Below, one piece after another: positions 41,558 to 48,908 of a stretch of DNA of 64,000 nucleotides. This DNA is from Brachymonas wangyanguii (GTDB lineage: Bacteria; Pseudomonadota; Gammaproteobacteria; Burkholderiales; Burkholderiaceae_C): positions 868,001 to 932,000 of the forward strand of contig NZ_CP173677.1 in assembly GCF_045055315.1 (NCBI RefSeq), read 5' to 3'. The notes under the pieces are model-generated. The model was not told the origin of the DNA, made no database searches, and saw only the letters and a list, made by a program, of their open reading frames with translations. Positions within the stretch are counted from its first letter, which is position 1; each line of letters opens with the position of its first letter. A program made the position numbers and the translations under genes.

Positions 41558-42763
41558 ATGAATCTGCTGGATAGGGCGACAAAAGGGGTCGCTGCACTGA
41601 TACTGCTGGGCTCCAGCGGACTGGCGCTGGCCCAGGCACCGCAAGCCTGTATCGCGCCGACTACCTTTATCGAACTGACTGCCGATGTCGCTGGCAGCAG
41701 CCAGGACGCTGCCGGCAAGCCACTGGTGCCACTGGGCAGCTATGAGCGCTTCAGTCCGGATGGCCGCTTTGTGCTGCGCTCGTTTTCTGGTGCAAAGCTG
41801 GGGCAGGTGAGCCTGATGGAGTTGCCGGAGTTGGGTGGCACGGTGGTGCGCGCCTACGCCACGCCGTTGCAGAACGAGGCGTTTCCGGTGCAGGGCAGCT
41901 GGCGCTGGCTGGTGAATGTGAATGGCGACCATTACCGCCTGCAGGATGTGTTGCAGCAACAGACCAGTGCCCGACCGCAGTTCCGTGGTGGCATGACTGG
42001 CTTTTATGCGGCGGCATCCGAACTGCCGGGTGATCAGCCAGGGCAGGTGAAGATCCGTTCGCTGAGCTGGCCGAATGCCGATGGCGAGGAGAGCATGGGT
42101 CTGGGCGCGCTGTCCAGTCGTACGCTGACGGTGGATTTGGCGCAGCAGCGCATCGTGGCCGATTCCGGTCGGGTCTACCACTGCCGGGATCGCGCGCGGG
42201 AAGATGGTGCCATGTACGCCTTGCCGATGATCTCGGTGGACGGCACCGAGTATGCCGCCATGCCGCAGAACCCGGTGCAGGGGCAGCCGACCATGCGCAT
42301 CTACGGATTTGGGGACGATGGCAAGGGCTGCGAGCTGCGTGACACCTTTGCCCATGCCAGCGGCAAGACGATTTTCGGTTTTTCGCAGGGGCAGCCGGGT
42401 GGCGATCTGGCGTATGAGTATCGCGGTCAGGCCTGGTGGTACAGCCGCACGCTGCAGCAGGCCTTCAATCTGGCCACGCCGCCTGCGCACGCCGGCGAGA
42501 CACTGACCGCCAGCGCCTTTCCCGGGCTGACGCGTGATGGCCGGGTGATCTATGCCAGTACCTTGCGCCAGTGTGATGCGCAGGGGCAGAACTGTCGCCA
42601 GCGTGTCGGTTATACGGTGGCGGATCCGTACCAGAGCGCTGCGGTGCGGGCCTGGCGGCAGCGCCATCCGGCACAGGCGAAGCTGTTGCCAGCCTGCATC
42701 ACGCAAGAGCAGGTGCGCCAGCTGCGTGCCGGCTTTGCCGCCGAACACGGCCTGCGACCCTGA
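41558..42763 (+). CDS. Unknown exported protein (401 residues)
   Basis: Not assigned to a family. The signal peptide (AALILLGSSGLALAQ) is followed by a long mature region with repeated beta-strand-like segments such as GSYERFSPDGRFVLRSFSG and GKTIFGFSQGQPGGDLAYEY, reminiscent of a beta-propeller. Five cysteines are visible, one close to the mature N-terminus (APQACIAP), and several could form disulfides. GGGGAG precedes the start. It is the last gene of the ubiG-gph-41067 run, before ssrA. Confidence 0.72.
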   Translation: MNLLDRATKGVAALILLGSSGLALAQAPQACIAPTTFIELTADVAGSSQDAAGKPLVPLGSYERFSPDGRFVLRSFSGAKLGQVSLMELPELGGTVVRAYATPLQNEAFPVQGSWRWLVNVNGDHYRLQDVLQQQTSARPQFRGGMTGFYAAASELPGDQPGQVKIRSLSWPNADGEESMGLGALSSRTLTVDLAQQRIVADSGRVYHCRDRAREDGAMYALPMISVDGTEYAAMPQNPVQGQPTMRIYGFGDDGKGCELRDTFAHASGKTIFGFSQGQPGGDLAYEYRGQAWWYSRTLQQAFNLATPPAHAGETLTASAFPGLTRDGRVIYASTLRQCDAQGQNCRQRVGYTVADPYQSAAVRAWRQRHPAQAKLLPACITQEQVRQLRAGFAAEHGLRP

Positions 42764-42806
42764 ACGTAGCCAGATGCAAGAGCTGCAAGCGCTTGTAATG
42801 GGTGGC

Positions 42807-42835
42807 GTGACAGCGGCAGGGCAGGCGGCTATAAT
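42807..42835 (+). promoter_or_regulatory. Sigma-70 promoter of ssrA
   Basis: GTGACA (42807-42812), a 17-bp spacer and a perfect TATAAT (42830-42835) precede the mature tmRNA 5' end by twelve bases, leaving a short precursor leader. Confidence 0.88.
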
Positions 42836-42847
42836 AAGGATCCCTCT

Positions 42848-43234
42848 GGGGCTGCACTGGTTTCGACATGGGTTCGGACGCGTTGCGGGGCATGTCGAGC
42901 TTGGGTCACGCTCGTAAATCTCGATTCAAAAAAGTAACTGCAAACGACGAACGTTTCGCACTCGCTGCTTAATCCAGCGAGCCTTGCAACAGTCGGTCAA
43001 TGGGCTGGGCAAGGGATGGTTGGCGCAAGCTGACCAGTCCAGGCTGCAAGGTTAATTCACATTGACTGGCTGCGCGTCGTGTTCCTTGGCGCGTAGCAAG
43101 ACTTAAGGGGACTGGCCTGTTGTGCAGCGTGCCACTGCGCGGCATGACGGGCGAGATCAAATCAGCTGGCTACGCATGTAGAACCGGACGAAAAAGGCTT
43201 GTGGACGCGGGTTCAATTCCCGCCAGCTCCACCA
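42848..43234 (+). ncRNA. ssrA: Transfer-messenger RNA (tmRNA)
   Basis: Rescues stalled ribosomes and tags nascent chains. The 5' end GGGGCTG pairs with CAGCTCC before a genomically encoded ACCA (43231-43234), forming the 7-bp acceptor stem. The 5' GGTTTCGAC and 3' GGTTCAATTCCCGCC T-arm are typical. The resume codon GCA at 42940 opens the tag ANDERFALAA with TAA at 42970-42972. The 387-nt length is normal for a one-piece tmRNA. Its 3' end is a classic integration site for genomic islands. Confidence 0.97.
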
Positions 43235-43245
43235 TTTCACTGATC

Positions 43246-43283
43246 AACGCCATCTGTCATTGTTTGACGGGTGGCGTTTTTCT
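43246..43283 (+). terminator. Rho-independent terminator of ssrA
   Basis: A 14-bp stem with two G-U pairs (43246-43259 with 43265-43278) and a TTGTT loop is followed by a T-rich tail. It starts 12 bases after the tmRNA CCA end. Confidence 0.9.
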
Positions 43284-43346
43284 TTGTGGATCAACAGGTT
43301 CAATTTCAAATTGGACAGATTCCCCTGACGGTCAGTGCAAGGCAGC

Positions 43347-43406
43347 GTGGGGCAGTTTGTGGGGCAGTAAGTCTGCGGCGTTGGGCAGAAATCGCAATTG
43401 CCCCAC
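43347..43406. repeat. GTGGGGCA repeats downstream of ssrA
   Basis: GTGGGGCAG occurs at 43347-43355 and again 12 bases on at 43359-43367; an inverted copy (TGCCCCAC) lies at 43399-43406. Short clustered repeats just past an ssrA 3' end resemble integrase arm-type sites of an island attachment region, but no integrase gene is present and no clear duplicate of the tmRNA end was found. The nearest trace is GGTTCAATT at 43297-43305, which also occurs in the tmRNA T-arm. Confidence 0.35.
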
Positions 43407-43433
43407 TAATGTGTTGCAATGATGATCTGCGAC

Positions 43434-44183
43434 CTATGCATTCATCCTGCCTGCCCGCACCGCCAGCGGCCAGGTAATCCCACGCTTCACGTCCGCATGC
43501 CCCCATGCCTGCTCCAGCCGCTGCCCAAACTCCAGCATGGCCGAGGACCCCAACACCCGCTCAGCCGCCTTCACCGCCGACCACGTCCCCACATACCCCA
43601 ACAGTTCCTGCAGATCCCAGCGGCGCCGTATCGCCATGGCAGGCACTTCTAATTCCCGAAACGGAAAATACAGCTCCCGATACCCATTCTCCACATGCCG
43701 CCGTTCCGCCGGCCAGTAGGGGCCAATGACGCGTGTATAGAAACCCTGCACGATGCGATCGATCTCCGGGTCGTCCACATGCAGCACACCATAGGTGATC
43801 AGCGCCACTACCGCGCCGGGGCGGGCGACGCGCTGCACTTCGGCGCAGAATGCCGGCATGTCAAACCAGTGCGCCGCCTGCGCTGCCGTGATCAGGTCAA
43901 CCGATTGGTCTGGCAGGGGGAGCTGTTCGGCCGGGGCGCAGAGGTAGCGGATGTTGGCACGTGACTCGGCGTGATCGATCTGGTCCTGGCTGGGATCGAT
44001 ACCGATGACCTGATCCACATGCTGCGCCAGTTGTACCGTCAGCTGGCCGTTGCCGCAGCCTACATCCAGAGCTACGCGCGGCTGTGCCACCAACTGAGCC
44101 AGGGTGGCTGCCAGCTCCGGCGGATAGTCTGGGCGGTGTCGTGCGTAGGCCTGGCCACCTTGTGTGAACCAGTTGGTGCTCAT
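43434..44183 (-). CDS. Class I SAM-dependent methyltransferase
   Basis: 249 residues of the methyltransferase type 11 fold. Seen: WFTQGGQAYARHRPDYP at the N-terminus, motif I ALDVGCGNGQLTVQLA, VIGIDPSQDQID, and QAAHWFDMPAFCAEV. The closest recognisable style is that of trans-aconitate/ubiquinone-like small-molecule methyltransferases; the substrate is unknown. GGAGG lies before the start. It follows the MNT/HEPN pair by 24 bases on the same strand. Confidence 0.85.
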   Translation of the reverse strand: MSTNWFTQGGQAYARHRPDYPPELAATLAQLVAQPRVALDVGCGNGQLTVQLAQHVDQVIGIDPSQDQIDHAESRANIRYLCAPAEQLPLPDQSVDLITAAQAAHWFDMPAFCAEVQRVARPGAVVALITYGVLHVDDPEIDRIVQGFYTRVIGPYWPAERRHVENGYRELYFPFRELEVPAMAIRRRWDLQELLGYVGTWSAVKAAERVLGSSAMLEFGQRLEQAWGHADVKRGITWPLAVRAGRMNA

Positions 44184-44207
44184 GTCGCCTCCTTACCTGG
44201 CGTGTTC

Positions 44208-44537
44208 TTAGCCTTGAGTGGCATCCTGCAACACCACCCGATCCCGCAGTATCACGGCCCTGAAGGCATCGCTGGTGACGGCCCAATCGACAAGATCTAC
44301 TTTCCAGGGTAGATCGGAAACAGAAAAGTCATCAGCCAGAGCGGCATGTAAGGATAGGGGAAGCGGGGTGTCGGTGATGATGGCCAGATCGAGATCGGAA
44401 TAGGGCTTGGCTGTTCCCTTGACGCGTGAGCCAAAGGCCCAGACGGCGTGCCCAGGTACATGCTTGTGCAGAATATGCTGCACGATTTGCCACTGTTCAG
44501 GCTGGAGATCCACATCTGGCATGCGTATCTGGTTCAC
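44208..44537 (-). CDS. MNT-type nucleotidyltransferase domain protein
   Basis: 109 residues of the minimal nucleotidyltransferase fold: VWAFGSRVKGTAKPYSDLDLAI matches the GSR-x2-G-x5-SD-x-D catalytic signature. A second acidic position lies in KVDLVDW. Such proteins pair with HEPN-domain partners and in several systems AMPylate the HEPN toxin, acting as antitoxin. Its start overlaps the stop of the upstream HEPN-like gene by ATGA. Confidence 0.85.
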   Translation of the reverse strand: MNQIRMPDVDLQPEQWQIVQHILHKHVPGHAVWAFGSRVKGTAKPYSDLDLAIITDTPLPLSLHAALADDFSVSDLPWKVDLVDWAVTSDAFRAVILRDRVVLQDATQG

Positions 44538-44950
44538 GCCTGCGCCTCTTGCAATTGCAGGAGCAGATGCCTGGCTTCATTCAGAAAAGCAGGGATGCCA
44601 CCCACCACCAGCAGGGCGACTTCTTCGTCGTAGGTATGGCTGGTTCTGGCTCGCATATCGCGGTAGGTTCGCCATTGTGACCAGTCACCCAACAGCAGTT
44701 GGCGCTCATTGCCGCTGCGAACCAGATCCTGGAAGTTCATGGCGTCGAATTCGGCGGGGTTGGCCGAAGTGGCTTCCAGAAAGCGCTTCAGCATCTTGTG
44801 GCTGATTTCGTAGGTGAATTCGAAACGCTGGATCAGCCCGTCACGAATTTGCGTGTCGCTGATGTCCTGCTGATAGCGTATCCAGCCTTCATCCAAGCGC
44901 TGGATAGCGCGTTCAAGCGGACCAAGATCCAGCCGAGATGCATGCGCCAT
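44534..44950 (-). CDS. Nucleotidyltransferase substrate-binding (HI0074/HEPN-like) protein
   Basis: 138-residue helical protein of the HI0074 type: LGPLERAIQRLDEGW, RFEFTYEISHKMLKRFLE, and the signature MRARTSHTYDEEVA, where an Arg-x2-Ser-His segment occupies the place of the HEPN catalytic motif. It precedes and overlaps the MNT gene, the usual order for HI0074/HI0073 pairs. Toxin-antitoxin function is plausible but not shown by sequence alone. The start at 44950 (MAHASRLDL) is preferred; an ATG at 45025 would add 25 residues lacking family similarity. Confidence 0.82.
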   Translation of the reverse strand: MAHASRLDLGPLERAIQRLDEGWIRYQQDISDTQIRDGLIQRFEFTYEISHKMLKRFLEATSANPAEFDAMNFQDLVRSGNERQLLLGDWSQWRTYRDMRARTSHTYDEEVALLVVGGIPAFLNEARHLLLQLQEAQA

Positions 44951-45005
44951 GGGAATTCCCGAGTAGAAGAAACAGGGTCCTATTGTTGCACCGAAGTACA
45001 GATTG

Positions 45006-45095
45006 GGCGCATCGTAGTTGACCATACGATGCGCCTTGGTAGCTCAATTACACCCGACATTAACCAAGCTGTGCATATTGTTACTCCGGGTGTAA
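45006..45095. repeat. Cluster of inverted repeats upstream of the HEPN/MNT operon and the transporter
   Basis: An 11-bp perfect inverted repeat (45006-45016 with 45025-45035, loop of eight) is followed by a second 9-bp pair, TTACACCCG at 45048-45056 and CGGGTGTAA at 45087-45095, and by TTGGT...ACCAA arms between them. The stretch lies in the divergent intergenic region and may hold operators. Confidence 0.4.
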
Positions 45096-45192
45096 ACCCT
45101 GAAGTCATGGCATCATCGCCGGTTTTTTCCGTTGTAGATCATGGACATGCTTGGCCGCAACCGGGCATGCCAAGAACAAGAAAGGACTTCCC

Positions 45193-46623
45193 ATGACGAA
45201 CCCGACGACACAGCCGGGGCAGGATGTGATCGAGCATCCGACCGATGAAATGAACCATACCGGCATCAGCCTGGTCCGCTCCTGGATCATCGTGGCGGTT
45301 GCCGTGGCCGCCAGTGTAGGCCTGTATTTCTTGCTGACCGGCTCGGCCGGCATTGAGCCGGTGCCGAGCAAGGGCTTGGCACTGCTGCTGTTCATCGCCA
45401 TCCTGTGGCTGACCGAAGCGATCCACGTGACCATTACCGCACTGCTGGTGCCAGTGGGCGCGCTGATCCTCGGCTTTCCGGAATTCAACACCAGCAAGGC
45501 GCTGTCCACGTTTGCCGATCCGATCATCTTCCTGTTCTTCGGCGGCTTTGCGCTGGCTACCGCACTGCACGTGCAGAACCTGGATCGCAAGATCGCCTTC
45601 TGGCTGATGTCGCTGGCAGGCTCCCACCTGGGCGTTGCCGCGCTGCTGCTGTTTGCAGTAACCGCGGCACTGTCGATGTGGATCAGCAACACGGCGACTG
45701 CCGCCATGATGCTGCCGCTGGCACTGGGCATCATGAGCCACCTGGACAAGAAGCAGGAGCGCAATACCTTCATCTTTATCCTGCTGGGCATTGCCTATTC
45801 CGCATCCATTGGCGGCCTGGGTACGTTGGTCGGTTCGCCGCCCAATGCGATTGCCGCCCGTGCGCTGAACTTGGACTTTGCCGGCTGGATGAAGGTCGGC
45901 CTGCCGCTGATGCTGATCCTGATGCCGCTGATGGTGCTGACGCTGTGGCTGGTGTTCCGTCCCAACCTGAATCGCCGTATCCAGATCCCCCATGAAGAGA
46001 TCCCGTGGACCAGCAAGCGCGTCATGACCATGGTGGTGTTTGCCGTTACCGCCCTGGCCTGGATTTTTGGTGGCGATGTCGCCAAGGCACTGCAAGTGAC
46101 TGCGCCTGATACCTTTATCGCGCTGACTGCGGCCGTGGTCATTGCCATTCTGGGCCTGGCCACCTGGCGCCAGATTTCCGACAACACCGACTGGGGCGTG
46201 CTGTTCCTGTTCGGCGGTGGTCTGACCCTGTCCGGCCTGCTGCGCAGCTCCGGCGCTTCTGCCGTGCTGGGCGACCAGGTCGCGGCTTTCCTGACCGGTG
46301 CTGACCCGCTGCTGATCATCTTTGGCGTGACGACCTTCATCATCGTGCTGACCGAGTTCACCAGCAACACGGCATCTGCTGCGCTGCTCGTGCCGGTGTT
46401 TGCAGCCATTGCCGAGCGCATGGGCATGCCGCCCACTGTGCTGGTGCTGATGATCGGTATCGGTGCCTCCTGTGCCTTCATGCTGCCGGTGGCCACGCCG
46501 CCCAACGCCATCGTGTTCGGTACCGGCCATATCCGCCAGTCCGAGATGGTGCGCGCCGGCGCCGTACTCAACGTGTTCTGCGTGATCGTGCTGACGCTGT
46601 GGGGCTACTTCGTGCTGCGTTGA
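45193..46623 (+). CDS. DASS-family sodium/anion (dicarboxylate/sulfate) symporter
   Basis: 476-residue inner-membrane carrier with about 11-12 hydrophobic segments. Both family signatures are visible: WISNTATAAMMLPLA and the second half's TEFTSNTASAALLVPV, plus PPNAIVFGTG near the C-terminus. The SNT motifs bind substrate carboxylate and sodium in characterised relatives. ATG 45193 has AAAGGA seven bases upstream. Substrate (C4-dicarboxylate, citrate, tartrate or sulfate) is not assignable. Confidence 0.9.
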   Translation: MTNPTTQPGQDVIEHPTDEMNHTGISLVRSWIIVAVAVAASVGLYFLLTGSAGIEPVPSKGLALLLFIAILWLTEAIHVTITALLVPVGALILGFPEFNTSKALSTFADPIIFLFFGGFALATALHVQNLDRKIAFWLMSLAGSHLGVAALLLFAVTAALSMWISNTATAAMMLPLALGIMSHLDKKQERNTFIFILLGIAYSASIGGLGTLVGSPPNAIAARALNLDFAGWMKVGLPLMLILMPLMVLTLWLVFRPNLNRRIQIPHEEIPWTSKRVMTMVVFAVTALAWIFGGDVAKALQVTAPDTFIALTAAVVIAILGLATWRQISDNTDWGVLFLFGGGLTLSGLLRSSGASAVLGDQVAAFLTGADPLLIIFGVTTFIIVLTEFTSNTASAALLVPVFAAIAERMGMPPTVLVLMIGIGASCAFMLPVATPPNAIVFGTGHIRQSEMVRAGAVLNVFCVIVLTLWGYFVLR

Positions 46624-46645
46624 TGCAGACCTGAGCCCAGCCGAC

Positions 46646-46677
46646 AACCGGTGCCTTGCGGGGCACCGGTTTTTTTG
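46646..46677 (+). terminator. Rho-independent terminator of the transporter gene
   Basis: A 10-bp stem (46646-46655 with 46662-46671) is followed by a run of seven or more T. Confidence 0.9.
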
Positions 46678-46763
46678 TTTGACGATGACTCCAGCCCGGT
46701 ACTTCGCTGGACTACGCCGAAGCTCGATACAGCAGGTTTATCAATAGCTTACCCGGACGAGCG

Positions 46764-46790
46764 AATTGTCGTATCACTGATACGACAATT
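46764..46790. repeat. 12-bp perfect inverted repeat at the edge of the LysR fragment
   Basis: AATTGTCGTATC at 46764-46775 and its reverse complement at 46779-46790 are separated by three bases. It resembles an operator of a dimeric regulator, yet no gene start follows; it directly abuts the recognisable LysR sequence. Confidence 0.6.
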
Positions 46791-46982
46791 GAGCTGGTGG
46801 CGCGCGACAGCGGCTGGCTGACCGTGCTGCCCGAGGTGGTGGTGCAGGACGAACTGCGCGCGGGCACCCTGGTGACGGTGTGCCAATCGACGCTGCTGCA
46901 GGAAAACTTCTACGCCATCACCACGCCGCGCCGGCACCGCATCGACGCGCTAGAGCAATTGCTGGCGCCGCCAGCAGATTGA
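46779..46982 (+). pseudogene. LysR-family regulator remnant (C-terminal end only)
   Basis: A frame ending at TGA 46980-46982 encodes about 67 residues: LVARDSGWLTVLPEVVVQDEL and ENFYAITTPRRHRIDALEQL match the end of a LysR effector domain, close to NhaR in style. No DNA-binding domain or start lies upstream: the frame runs back through the inverted repeat to a stop next to the transporter terminator. This looks like a gene truncated by rearrangement. The remaining 46983-47101 holds nothing recognisable. Confidence 0.6.
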
Positions 46983-47101
46983 ACGAGCCGGGACAGGGTT
47001 TATTGAAAGCCCAGCAACCCGCCGCTTCGTAGTCCGGCATCATCAGCCACCCTTCGACGCCAAATCAGGCGGGTGTGCTTTGTTCGCTCCGAGCGCCACC
47101 G

Positions 47102-47863
47102 TCAGCGATCCGAGCGCGTCACCGCCACGCCCGCCGCGTACACCACGATGGGTGCGCCCCCCGTGGCGTGGGGCACATCCTTGCGCGGGTTCCACTGCGG
47201 GTGGTAGATCCCGATCTTGAAGTAAGGCGGGTTTTTCTGGTCGTAGTTGTTCGCGCCCTCGTAGCTGACCCAGTTCTCGCCATCGTGCGTCAACGCCACC
47301 AGGCCGCCCTGGCCGCTGCGCGACCAATGGATGCGGACATCAAAGCGGTGCCACACCCCGGTCTGCAGCGGCGGCAGAGAAAACTCTTTTTTCTCCACCT
47401 GATCCGGTGACGCCAGCCGGTTGACCATCAACCGCCAGTGATCGCCCTCGATCGCCAGCGAAATGGGCGGATTGGTGTCCCTGCCACTGTCGAGCTTGTA
47501 GCCGTGCCACTGCGCCACAATGGTCGCCTGCGGGTTGGGCCGCCAGTCCTGCGGCACAAAGACCGCAAATTGGTAGCGGTAATGGCCCCAGGGCATGGCG
47601 GCAGCGGCCAATTCGGCCCGGTAGGACACGCCATCGTCCGGCACCACGAAGCGGTAAGACGGGCCTCCATCGAGCGTGGGCTGATCCACCTGCGCAATGC
47701 TGCCATTGCCATAGATGGAGCGACGTGCCCACTGAAGAGCGCCGTCGGCACTGACGCCGGGCGCGTTGCGCCGCCCCGCAAAAGACGGTGCCGCGAGGGC
47801 CGCGCACAGCCCCAGCAGTACCAGGGCCTTGTAAGGTCTTGCACAAGACATCATTGCATTCAT
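47102..47863 (-). CDS. Exported heparin-lyase-I-like polysaccharide lyase family protein
   Basis: 253 residues: signal peptide (KALVLLGLCAALAAPSFAG) and a jelly-roll type domain. GPSYRFVVPDDGVSYRAEL, VPQDWRPNPQATIVAQWHGY, VWHRFDVRIHWS, and YFKIGIYHPQWN are typical of the PF14099-like lyase family that includes alginate/glucuronan lyases. The polysaccharide is unknown. AGGAG lies seven bases before the start at 47863. No polysaccharide utilisation neighbours are present. Confidence 0.75.
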   Translation of the reverse strand: MNAMMSCARPYKALVLLGLCAALAAPSFAGRRNAPGVSADGALQWARRSIYGNGSIAQVDQPTLDGGPSYRFVVPDDGVSYRAELAAAAMPWGHYRYQFAVFVPQDWRPNPQATIVAQWHGYKLDSGRDTNPPISLAIEGDHWRLMVNRLASPDQVEKKEFSLPPLQTGVWHRFDVRIHWSRSGQGGLVALTHDGENWVSYEGANNYDQKNPPYFKIGIYHPQWNPRKDVPHATGGAPIVVYAAGVAVTRSDR

Positions 47864-48250
47864 GGATGGCTCCTCAATGAAAAAGGGCGGATCAACACAA
47901 AGCCGCCAGGGCCTGCGCCACCCAGCTCCGGCACTGCCTTGGCATCGCGTTGCGGGTGCTGGCGCAGCAGCAGGCCGCGCCGTCAGGGGAATGTCGGCGC
48001 AAGCACCGCCCACAACCAACGCTGTCAAAGCATTTCCCGCTTCATATGGAAGATCGTCAACACATTCAACGTCAGTTGCTCAGGTGGGGTGCACTGCGGT
48101 CGCGTCGTTCGCTTTTTATGCCCACACCAATGTATCGCCGGCCATCCAAGCGATGCGCGCAGCCTGAACGCCCGGGTCGCCCGCATGTCCCAACGAGGCA
48201 AGCGCGTTTGCATGACAATGAAGCGGTCATAGTTCCCATGGGTACTGCAT
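47864..48250. other. 387-base intergenic region without a clear gene
   Basis: This region lies between the divergent lyase-like and glutathione peroxidase genes. A short plus-strand frame ends in a tail (about 48110-48167) vaguely like a LysR C-terminus, too weak to call. No repeat, RNA or TTGT-N5-ACAA box like the one at 56787 was seen; promoters for both genes must lie here but were not resolved. Confidence 0.4.
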
Positions 48251-48850
48251 ATGTCTGCTCGTGCATTGGCTCTCTTGCTGGCTCTGGTGCCACCAATGGT
48301 GTTGGCCGCATCCCCCACCCCTGCGCCTGCGCAGGTGGCCGCTGTGGCACGTGAACCGGCGGCGTCGGCTTGCCCGGCGCTCTTGAACTACACGTTTCCC
48401 AAGCTGCAGGATGAAAGCCCGCAGTCCTTGTGCCAATACAAAGGCAAGGTGGTTTTGGCCGTGAACACGGCCAGCTATTGCGGCTTCACCTACCAATACC
48501 AAGGGTTGGAAGCGCTGTTCCAAAAGTACAAGGGCCGCGGCCTGGTGGTGCTGGGCTTTCCGTCCAACGACTTTTTGCAGGAAAAAAGCGACAACAAAGA
48601 GATTGCCGAGTTTTGCTACAACACCTATGGCGTGATCTTTCCGATGTTTGCGCGCTCTGCCGTGCGTGGCTCGGATGCCAACCCGTTCTACAAGCAACTG
48701 GCGCAAATGACGGGCAAGGTTCCGTCCTGGAACTTCAACAAATACCTGATTGACCGCTCTGGGCGTTCGGTGACCCACTACGCCAGCACGGTCGAGCCTG
48801 ACAACAAGGCATTTGTGGAGCAGCTGGAAAAGCTGCTTGCCCCGCCCTGA
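48251..48850 (+). CDS. Exported glutathione peroxidase-family protein
   Basis: 199 residues. A signal peptide (ALALLLALVPPMVLAAS) indicates periplasmic location. The thiol-peroxidase domain has the catalytic cysteine in VNTASYCGFTYQY, LGFPSNDFLQEK, and the WNFNKYLID segment supplying catalytic Trp and Asn. A Gln of the catalytic tetrad is normally found in the FPSN(D/Q)F loop. Peroxide or lipid hydroperoxide reduction suits the neighbouring photooxidative-stress cluster, though it is convergent with that operon rather than part of it. Confidence 0.9.
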   Translation: MSARALALLLALVPPMVLAASPTPAPAQVAAVAREPAASACPALLNYTFPKLQDESPQSLCQYKGKVVLAVNTASYCGFTYQYQGLEALFQKYKGRGLVVLGFPSNDFLQEKSDNKEIAEFCYNTYGVIFPMFARSAVRGSDANPFYKQLAQMTGKVPSWNFNKYLIDRSGRSVTHYASTVEPDNKAFVEQLEKLLAPP

Positions 48851-48908
48851 CGAAGGTCAAGCTGCGGCGCTGGGCGTGCGGTGCCGCTTGAAGTGTGACG
48901 TTCTTTCG

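Noticed and set aside
43120..43422. Small open frames inside and after ssrA
   Set aside because: They overlap the tmRNA and its terminator; no ribosome-binding site or family resemblance.
45139..46647. 502-codon minus-strand frame opposite the DASS transporter
   Set aside because: His/Gln-rich shadow; the plus strand has both DASS signatures and a ribosome-binding site.
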